Source: a virus. From it: a DNA stretch of 60,895 bases. The stretch covers positions 1 to 60,895 of IMG/VR virus record IMGVR_UViG_3300049432_000039; one strand, 5' to 3'. Positions 55,201 through 60,895 of this stretch are shown piece by piece (the stretch's first letter is position 1; every line of letters begins with the position of its first letter). The notes under the pieces are model-generated. The model was given only the letters and a program-made list of their open reading frames with translations. It had not been told where the DNA came from and did no database searches. The position numbers and the translations under genes were made by a program.

Positions 55201-56065
55201 CAAGAAGGCGCGCGAGGACGCGGCCGACGACGAGATCGCGGATATTCGTCGGATCGCCAAGCAGCGCATCGACGACGGCGCGAAGGCGCTCAAGGCCCGG
55301 CTCGACCAGATCAACCGAGAACAGAAGCGCTGGGAGGCATACGTCGAGCGCGTCCTCAAGGATTTGGAGCGGATCAGGCGGGGGCAGTCGGCGCTCTCCG
55401 GCACCGGCCTGCCGCCCGGCACCGGCGCCCTGGGCGGGCAGGGCGGCCTCTCCGGCGGCCGCAGCTACCCGCTCCCGACGCTGCTCAGGGCGCAGATCCC
55501 CGGCGCCCTCGCTGGCGCCTGCGGGGGCGGCAAGTGCTGCTGCTGCTGCTCCTGCGACGAGGGCGGGGGCGATGCCGACCCCTCGCCGCCCGGGGGTGGC
55601 ACGGTTCCGACCGTGGCCTGGTACAAGAACGTCAACCCCACCATAGGGCCGGTCGGGACCTGGACACGGACCCTGCCGGACGGGACGAGGGAATGGGGCG
55701 GCACGGGCCCGAGCTCCCCGCCCGAGACGTACGCGCGGGGCACCGACTTCGTGCCGCGCGACCAGCTCGCCTATCTGCACAAGGGCGAGGCGGTGCTGAC
55801 CGCGACCGAGAACGCCGCTCGGATGGCGCGGGCGCCAGCCCTCCGCCTGGGCAGCGTAGCGGGCGCTCGCCCGGCCGTGATGACGATGCCGGGCGCCAGC
55901 ACGAGCAGCAGCCACATCGGCCCGGTCCACATCACCATCAACGGCGCCGACAAAGACCCGATAGCGATAGCGACGGCCGTCATGGACGAGTTCGCGACCG
56001 TCCTGGATAACGCCGAGCGGAAGGCTCCACGCCGCGCCTCCCCGCGATTGGCGGGCGCCCAATGA
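52238..56065 (+). CDS. tape measure protein
   Basis: A 1275-aa protein setting tail length. Long Ala/Arg/Glu-rich coiled-coil regions run through residues 20-125 and 420-1060, with hydrophobic stretches at about 130-180. No lysozyme or peptidase domain is visible. Near residue 1095 is an odd cluster, GKCCCCCSCDEGG. The last 100 residues carry a DUF-like end (YARGTDFVPRDQLAYLHKGE) seen in tape measure and distal tail proteins. Confidence 0.88.
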   Translation: MVVIGSAEYQLLVNIPALKAAFQQAEKEAAAGAAKVASAVDAGSAKLDAAAKKAADAQVREAARASAAVAKEAKKSADAQAREAARAASAAASEAKKAADAQIREANRAAAAQESAARKAAATRLSVQRVVGGAVGSVAGVAGAGTLAGAGPAGFAAAGVLAATAGFSEAVKQTTELEQAQRKVNVLYAEGAAAVTAFAKAQAAASPGQTTKDYLEAAAVVKTLAANYGLSADQLKQVIKLGADYAAVTGTDVADATKRVSDAIRGEAESAEALGLTLNSDAIKAMAQMTDEQRKNWETLDPLIKAQIILREALKQGAVVQGEAAKGADGMSGAFEKLSKAGNELGTAIGGSATVGVADFVSGVADGITVVGRFVKSLDEIPGKIAAMNEAVRNAPSVQGGIPRAGSFDDPATAPRPQFGPTAEEVSAAQAAQKAIAAAAQDAANVAKRAAAERKAAAIDAAEAEVAAAKRVADLASDVHTGQASAAREAAATAQDAIEATRDKDIAAAQDRKEADLAAFDARAQASSDYFRGLIADAEAARDAEIAAVNARKEAALSAISAERSAQSSTRRTEDRALADSRRAEDRARSSSGPAFGGSGGGGIVLDPKAHEHAAASASKGAAEARDAGQVAAADILGIAEATAKAAADRSAAVIKGFEAEAEAARRAADATIRGIEQEEQAARKQADAAIRGIADRERAENERHDQATRNLDAEAQQALGAIDDQLEALDEEQRARDRARTDRDLAENLRSARTLRERQAAARAIADEKARRAFEDKRADLQGQKQDIQDDVAKRRQAEDERHAAELDNLAQEKQAVADRLAATLEGLAAEKQAVADTLQATLDGVQVRIEAEQARSKAEIDGIERAAVIAASTAEYAAAQRADIADAEAAHERMLAEKNAQAAQGAIDDRRALEDQALEDRRLAEDRAIEDRRRAEDDALDAREKQIEDEAKAQIDAIKEVYDGPGGIIPSLRQREQEEARSIARLKKAREDAADDEIADIRRIAKQRIDDGAKALKARLDQINREQKRWEAYVERVLKDLERIRRGQSALSGTGLPPGTGALGGQGGLSGGRSYPLPTLLRAQIPGALAGACGGGKCCCCCSCDEGGGDADPSPPGGGTVPTVAWYKNVNPTIGPVGTWTRTLPDGTREWGGTGPSSPPETYARGTDFVPRDQLAYLHKGEAVLTATENAARMARAPALRLGSVAGARPAVMTMPGASTSSSHIGPVHITINGADKDPIAIATAVMDEFATVLDNAERKAPRRASPRLAGAQ

Positions 56066-56418
56066 GCAGCAGTTTCGGCAGCCTCGCCTTCCGCCCGTCG
56101 CGCGAGGACGTGCTGGTGCCGCTGCCGGCCCAGGACTATCTCGCCCCGGAGCGCGCCGTCCCGTACGCGCCGGGCGGGGGCCTCCTGGTGGTCGACCTGG
56201 GCGGCCTGGGCGCGCGCCACTACGACGACGTCATCTACGTTCTGCCTGCCGACGCCGCCAACTGGCGGTCGGCGCTGGGGACGACCGCCGCGCTGACGGT
56301 GGCCGACGTCTCCTACGGCTCGGCCGTCCTGGTCACCCTGGCCGACGAACAGGTCACGTTCGGGCGCGATCTGTACGCCTTTTCGGCTCGCTTCGTGATC
56401 GGTGCCGTGGCGGCCTGA
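56062..56418 (+). CDS. distal tail-type protein, short copy
   Basis: A 118-aa protein, ATGA start. It is homologous along its whole length to the first 115 residues of the next gene (SSFGSLAFRPSREDV versus SSFGALAFRSVRDDV). Likely a tail-tip component. Confidence 0.6.
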   Translation: MSSSFGSLAFRPSREDVLVPLPAQDYLAPERAVPYAPGGGLLVVDLGGLGARHYDDVIYVLPADAANWRSALGTTAALTVADVSYGSAVLVTLADEQVTFGRDLYAFSARFVIGAVAA

Positions 56419-57908
56419 TGGCATCATCGTTTGGCGCGTTGGCCTTCCGGAGCGTCCGCGACGACGTCTGGGTGGCGCTGCCGGCCCGCGACTCCCTCGC
56501 AACCGAGCGCCCGGTGCCGAACGGCGGCGGCGGCGGCTTCGTGGCGGTCGACGCGGCCGGCCTGGGCGCGCACCACTACGACGCCCTCATCACCGTGCTG
56601 CCGGCCGTCGTCGCCGCGTGGCGCGCAGCGCTCGGGACCATCGATGCCCTGACGGTCGCGGACGTGGCCTACGGCGACGCCGTGCTGGTGCAGCTCTCCG
56701 ACGAGCAGGTATTGCTCGACCGCAGCCTGCACACGCTCCAGGCCAGGTGGTTGCTGGACGCGGAGGCCTACGCCCTGACCGACGGGGACGGCGGCGGCGC
56801 CGGCGGCGGGGCCGGCAGCGGCTTGACCGGCGGCGGGGGCGACGACGGGACCGGGGCCGATGGCAACGCCTCGGACGGCACCTACTCCTTCCCGTGCTGG
56901 CCGGCCGAGCCGATGGTCCTGCTGCACGCCGACACCGGGTACTACGGCTACTCATCAGCCGGCGACTGGCTCTACCCGGCCGGGATCCGCCTCGGCACGC
57001 CCCTCCAGCAGAGCCGCTGGCGCTACGGCCGCATCGAGGGCGCCACGACCACGGGCGCCCACGTGCCGACGATCGTCTGGTCGTGGGAGAGCGGCTGCAA
57101 GGTCTATTCGAACGACCCCACCGGCCAATGGCCGGTTGGCGTCCTGCCCCTCGACTCGATGCAGACGACCGCCCGCACGCTGTTCTACGCGGCCCCGGCC
57201 GGGGTCGGGCTGTCCCTGCACGGGCTCTATCGGTGCGGGGCGCACGGCGTCTGGCTCAAGATTTGGGACGCGCCGTCATTGGGCGCCTTCTCCTTCGGGG
57301 CCGGCGGGCTTGAGTTCGACGGCCTCGGCGGCTTCTTGTCAGACGACACGGTCTGGGTCGCCATCGAGGACGGGAGCCTGATCCGCGTCTGGATGTACAA
57401 CCCGATCCTCCCTGAGTCGCCGTCCGGGATCGGCACGTCGGTCGCCACCTTCGCGACCGTGGGATCGAACGTGCCCGCTGTCGGCCTGATGCGGGGATCT
57501 GAGGACGGGACGTTCTGCGTCGTGGTCGCCCGCGTCGACGCCGTCTGGGGCATGTACGTGGTCACGGCCTCGGGCGCCACGGCCGCGACCGGAGCCGCCT
57601 TCTCCGCCTCCATGACCGAACTGTTGCAGCGCGGGACGACCTGGGTCGGGATGGTCCCCGGCGACGGCCTCTATCGCTCGTCGGACGACGGCGCGACCTG
57701 GGCGCAGGTCTACACGGGCGACTGCCTGCGCGCGACGCCGGGCGACACCGACGAGTGGTGGTCAGCTCGGGCCGACGAGGCGACCCTGCTGCGCTCGACC
57801 GACGACGGCGCGACGTGGACCGAGATCCCGTACGCGACGGCGCTCGGATCGAGCCCGCCGACCCCGACGACGTTCGACGCCATCCTCGGACAGGAGATGG
57901 TGTATTGA
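56418..57908 (+). CDS. tail tip protein with Asp-box repeats
   Basis: A 496-aa protein. N-terminal domain duplicated from the preceding gene, a Gly-rich linker (about 125-150), then a beta-rich region with Asp-box motifs (YRSSDDGATWAQ, LRSTDDGATWTE) typical of sialidase-like propellers. Probably contacts host glycans. TGATG start. Confidence 0.65.
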   Translation: MASSFGALAFRSVRDDVWVALPARDSLATERPVPNGGGGGFVAVDAAGLGAHHYDALITVLPAVVAAWRAALGTIDALTVADVAYGDAVLVQLSDEQVLLDRSLHTLQARWLLDAEAYALTDGDGGGAGGGAGSGLTGGGGDDGTGADGNASDGTYSFPCWPAEPMVLLHADTGYYGYSSAGDWLYPAGIRLGTPLQQSRWRYGRIEGATTTGAHVPTIVWSWESGCKVYSNDPTGQWPVGVLPLDSMQTTARTLFYAAPAGVGLSLHGLYRCGAHGVWLKIWDAPSLGAFSFGAGGLEFDGLGGFLSDDTVWVAIEDGSLIRVWMYNPILPESPSGIGTSVATFATVGSNVPAVGLMRGSEDGTFCVVVARVDAVWGMYVVTASGATAATGAAFSASMTELLQRGTTWVGMVPGDGLYRSSDDGATWAQVYTGDCLRATPGDTDEWWSARADEATLLRSTDDGATWTEIPYATALGSSPPTPTTFDAILGQEMVY

Positions 57909-59950
57909 GCCCGCGAGTACAGCGTGGGCGGTACACCATCGACCTCGACTGGACGCGGGAGGTCGATGGTGTCTGGTCGACGGCGGTGATCCGGATCGAG
58001 AACGCCCTGTCGATATCCGTGTCGCACGGATTCGACCAGGATATCTCGCAGGCCACCATCGTCGTGCCGTACCCGATTGACGAGCGCATCACGCTCCGGA
58101 TGAGCGGCCGTATCTACATGGGCACGTCCGATGTCGGAGGGGTCGCATACGACGGCCACTGGTATCAGCTCTCGCGATTCTCGGGCTACATCACCGAGAT
58201 CGACTACGCATTCGCCCCGGGGACGGCGGCGATCACGTTCTCGGACACCCTGGTGGTCGCCCAGTATGTCTATCCCCGCAATGTGCTGAGCCGGCAGATC
58301 GACCCGAGTTGGCCGAGCGAGGACTTCGCCGGCCTGACGGATCAGGAGGTCGTCGTCGCCGTCCTGCAAGACTGTAGCTTCTTCTTCGACCCCGCCTTGA
58401 TCCAGGGCACCGGCGCGGTGATGTCGCCGGACCCGCTGATCTGGCCGGAAGTGGAGTCGGCGTTCGACGTGATCCAGGAGACCGACGCCTGGGCGTTCCT
58501 GGAGGACGGATCGGGCTATCGGACGTTCGTGACCGCCAACGGCGACATCGTGCGCCGGCTCCTGACGCCGCTCCCGCCGGCCGACGCAGTGCCCGACTTC
58601 GTCTTCACCGAGGGCGTGGACATCTTCGACGCCGCCCGCCAGCACGCGGTCCCGCCGCCGACCGACACGGGAGCGCTGACGGCATCCTCCGAGGAGCTCG
58701 ATCCGGAGTCGCCGCCGGCCTTCGTCTCGAATCCGTTCTACGACCCCGAGACCGACCACCCCAGCATCCAGCAGGCGACGCTCACGACCTACCGCGAGGA
58801 GCTGTTCCCGCCGAACAGCGTCGTTGCGATCACCAGCACCCGCCTCGACGTCACCACCACGACCCTGTTCTGGCTCCAGGCCGTGACGACCGCGATCGAC
58901 GAGCAGGGGGCATTCACCCAGCAACTCCAGTTGATTATCGGTGAGGAGATCTCCGGCACGGGCGACACGGGCACGACCGCCGACGTCTTCTACATCGACA
59001 ACTTCGGCCAGTGGTGGGGCATCACCGCCACCACGCTCGGCAAGCTCGGCACGAGCCCCTACTTCACCGGTATCCACTCGTTCGACGTGCCGTGGGCGAC
59101 GTCCGAGACGGCCTGGCACGTCCTGCCGTTCGACGTCACGCTCGGGCAGGATATCCACGCGAGCGCGGATGCCGGCGCCGCCTGGACGGTGCCCGGTGTC
59201 ACCGGCGGTACCGTCGCGGTCCAGACCAACAGCGAGATCATCCGGCGCTCGGGGGGGCTGTACTACCAGGCCGAGGGCGGCATCTACACCTCGGACGACG
59301 GCGGGCTGTCGTTCTCGCTGTTGACGGCGACGGACGCCGGGGCCAACCACGCCCAGTCCGGCACCATGTCCGGCACGACGCCTGTCTGGCTGGTGGTAGC
59401 AAGCGGCGGGCGACTCGAGGCGCACTGGAACAGCGGCACCGGGATGGCCCTGCCGTGGAGCGATCCGCTGCCGCCGACCGGGGCCATCACGACCGAGCAC
59501 CTGGCCGGTGCCGTCGTCGGGGCCGTCGCCATCGCCGTGGTGAATCGCAACTGGACCGGTGGCCGGCACCTCCTGCGGATCACGGCGTCGGGGGTGACCG
59601 ACCTCGCGATCAGCGGCGTTTCGCCGACCGACGATTCGGATTGGAGTCTCGCCTACAGCGCCGACGGGACCACCTGGCTGCTCGGCTGGACCGACGGCGA
59701 CTTCACGACCTCGCGGATCTACCGATCGACGGACGGCGGCCTTTCCTGGTCGGTCGTCCGCGAGTGGAGCGGCAGCGGCGGTCGGACGGCGGAGTTCGTG
59801 CGCTCGTTCACCGATGCGACCGCGTTCTATGGCATCGCCGGCGACCCGATCATCTCCGTCGACGGCGGCGACACCTGGACGGTGCTCACGCTCGACGACG
59901 ACCTGTCGCCGGCGTCGGCGTTCGCCAGCATGGCCGGGGCGGGCTGGTAG
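57905..59950 (+). CDS. tail/baseplate protein with Asp-box propeller
   Basis: A 681-aa protein from TTG 57905 (TTGA overlap). Residues 1 to about 330 resemble tail-hub proteins (GYITEIDYAFAPGTAAITF, WPSEDFAGLTDQEVV). Residues of about 345-680 contain Asp boxes (YTSDDGGLSFS, YRSTDGGLSWS, SVDGGDTWT), again a beta-propeller. Likely the central tip hub with a glycan-recognition part. Confidence 0.7.
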   Translation: MSPRVQRGRYTIDLDWTREVDGVWSTAVIRIENALSISVSHGFDQDISQATIVVPYPIDERITLRMSGRIYMGTSDVGGVAYDGHWYQLSRFSGYITEIDYAFAPGTAAITFSDTLVVAQYVYPRNVLSRQIDPSWPSEDFAGLTDQEVVVAVLQDCSFFFDPALIQGTGAVMSPDPLIWPEVESAFDVIQETDAWAFLEDGSGYRTFVTANGDIVRRLLTPLPPADAVPDFVFTEGVDIFDAARQHAVPPPTDTGALTASSEELDPESPPAFVSNPFYDPETDHPSIQQATLTTYREELFPPNSVVAITSTRLDVTTTTLFWLQAVTTAIDEQGAFTQQLQLIIGEEISGTGDTGTTADVFYIDNFGQWWGITATTLGKLGTSPYFTGIHSFDVPWATSETAWHVLPFDVTLGQDIHASADAGAAWTVPGVTGGTVAVQTNSEIIRRSGGLYYQAEGGIYTSDDGGLSFSLLTATDAGANHAQSGTMSGTTPVWLVVASGGRLEAHWNSGTGMALPWSDPLPPTGAITTEHLAGAVVGAVAIAVVNRNWTGGRHLLRITASGVTDLAISGVSPTDDSDWSLAYSADGTTWLLGWTDGDFTTSRIYRSTDGGLSWSVVREWSGSGGRTAEFVRSFTDATAFYGIAGDPIISVDGGDTWTVLTLDDDLSPASAFASMAGAGW

Positions 59951-59952
59951 CC

Positions 59953-60864
59953 GTGCCGCCGACGCCGCCACCGGGCCGGGGCCTCGGGAAGAGGGGCGCA
60001 TCTCCCGAGGCCGAGCGGGTCTTAGAGCGAATGTTTATGCGCCTCCAGCGCCGCATCTTCGACGAGGTCGCCCGGATGATCGCGCGAGCGCTCGGACAGG
60101 TGACCTCGGTCCCGCAGCCGCCCCTCGGCGTGGCGGTCATCCCGCCGCTCGGTGGTGACGTCACTGGCAGCATCAGCGCCACCACGGTTGAGCATCTCCA
60201 GGGCATCCCGGTCAGCGCCACCGACCCGACCGAGGGCCAGGTGCTCAAGGCCGTCTCCGGGACGTGGATGCCGGCCGCCGATGTGGGATTCGCCAACCCG
60301 ATGACCACGGCCGAGGATCTCATCAAGGGCGGGGTGAGCGGAGCGCCCGCACGGCTCGCGGTGGGAACTACCGGCACCGTCCTGAAGGTGGTCGCCGGCG
60401 TCGTTGCCTGGGCGGCCGAGATCGTCTCGGCGCTCGCCTCGTCGGTCGTGACCGAAACCGCGTTCGGGCAGTCCTCGGCGGTCGGTGTCGCAACGACGGC
60501 AGCCCGAGGCGACCACACCCACGGCACGCCGACGAATCCGATCACGGCGCACGAGGCGGCGGCCAACCCACACCCAGATTACACGACGACGGCCGAGCTG
60601 GCGACGGCCGTGGCGCTGTTGCTCGCCAAGTCCCTGATCGACGCGAAGGGCGACCTGATCCTCGGTACGGCCAACGACGTACCGGCCCGCTTAGCTGTCG
60701 GCACGGACGGGCAGATCCTCTACGCTGACAGCACCCAGGCGGCCGGCGTCCGCTGGGACGACGCGCCGACCGGCGGGGGGTCGTCGCACTGGGAGGTCGT
60801 GCTGCTGGACGGTGAGCCCGTCACGCTCGATGGTTCATGGCTGTACATGGAAGTTTTGGACTGA
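59953..60864 (+). CDS. tail fibre protein with one repeat module
   Basis: A 303-aa protein from GTG 59953. Helical N-terminal stalk (EAERVLERMFMRLQRRIFDE), a middle GGDVTGSISATTVEHLQG segment, then one copy of the fibre module (RGDHTHG, HEAAANPHPDYTTTAEL, SLIDAKGDLILGTANDVPAR) found twice in the next fibre gene. The stop at 60862 is also present at 110 in the left overlap. Confidence 0.8.
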   Translation: MPPTPPPGRGLGKRGASPEAERVLERMFMRLQRRIFDEVARMIARALGQVTSVPQPPLGVAVIPPLGGDVTGSISATTVEHLQGIPVSATDPTEGQVLKAVSGTWMPAADVGFANPMTTAEDLIKGGVSGAPARLAVGTTGTVLKVVAGVVAWAAEIVSALASSVVTETAFGQSSAVGVATTAARGDHTHGTPTNPITAHEAAANPHPDYTTTAELATAVALLLAKSLIDAKGDLILGTANDVPARLAVGTDGQILYADSTQAAGVRWDDAPTGGGSSHWEVVLLDGEPVTLDGSWLYMEVLD

Positions 60865-60895
60865 TGAGGAGGCGTGCTCGTGGCAACCCTGGCTG
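60770..60895. repeat. terminal overlap, right copy
   Basis: Identical to 18-143; see that entry. The 17 bases before it (60753-60769) differ from 1-17 only by changes to C or G at the left end. Confidence 0.93.

Noticed and set aside
53942-56062. 706-codon leftward frame in the tape measure gene
   Set aside because: Long antisense frames are expected in GC-rich coiled-coil genes; the peptide is Gly/Leu/Arg-rich without domains.

Overview
The window is a complete or near-complete genome of a temperate, long-tailed (siphovirus-type) phage of about 60.75 kb. The last 126 bases (60770-60895) repeat bases 18-143 exactly, and the tail-fibre gene that ends at 60864 also ends at 112, so the sequence is a circular map cut inside the tail-fibre genes, with the overlap left in. 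The first 17 bases look corrupted. GC content is high and the genes are tightly packed, with ATGA, GTGA and TGATG overlaps almost everywhere. The host cannot be named from the sequence. The long Thr/Pro linker of the secreted protein at 33034-34662 resembles extracellular proteins of Chloroflexota, which is a weak hint; a high-GC actinobacterial host is the main alternative.

Layout. 128-4968 (+): tail fibre, a cassette of very small membrane proteins (holin candidates) and an endolysin joining a lysozyme-like domain to an NlpC/P60 domain. 5001-7549 (-): small accessory genes, interrupted by a structured 335-base element bounded by identical hairpins. 7705-10354 (+): a divergent accessory operon with a MerR-like DNA-binding protein, a GIY-YIG nuclease and several zinc-finger proteins; two genes here are frameshifted. 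10355-10985: no protein gene, but two repeated promoter-like elements and a tRNA-like cloverleaf. 10986-15164: lysogeny module with an autoregulated XRE operon (-), an RNase-AS-like exonuclease, a tyrosine integrase (-) and a CI-like repressor (-) facing the early promoter.

15269-30451 (+): early operon. It holds small DNA-binding proteins, an Acb2/Tad1-type cyclic-nucleotide sponge, dCTP deaminase, ThyX, a DUF3310 protein, a PD-(D/E)XK nuclease, a primase-helicase followed by an iteron array (probable origin), a RecB-like nuclease, a metallopeptidase and a RusA-like resolvase. An Arc-type repressor (30445-30615, -) is hidden antisense at its end. 30723-32461: two ParB-like proteins, then a strong terminator.

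32581-60864 (+): late operon. It holds membrane peptides, a secreted Thr/Pro-rich protein, TerS, TerL, portal, MuF-like protein, three glycosyltransferases, scaffold, decoration protein, major capsid protein, head fibre, connectors, tail tube, tail chaperones with a probable -1 frameshift, tape measure, distal tail proteins with Asp-box repeats, and tail fibres.

The most distinctive theme is repeated invasion by free-standing homing-type genes. At four places (3086-3478, 12317-13215, 19805-20504, 45937-46815) a nuclease-type gene sits at the very end of a host gene. A short stub of the original gene end lies on the far side, and a diverged replacement end is fused to the working gene. Three of these insertions share a promoter-hairpin leader. 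Other points of interest are the structured hairpin-flanked element at 5738-6095, the iteron/hairpin origin and the likely anti-CBASS/Thoeris sponge.
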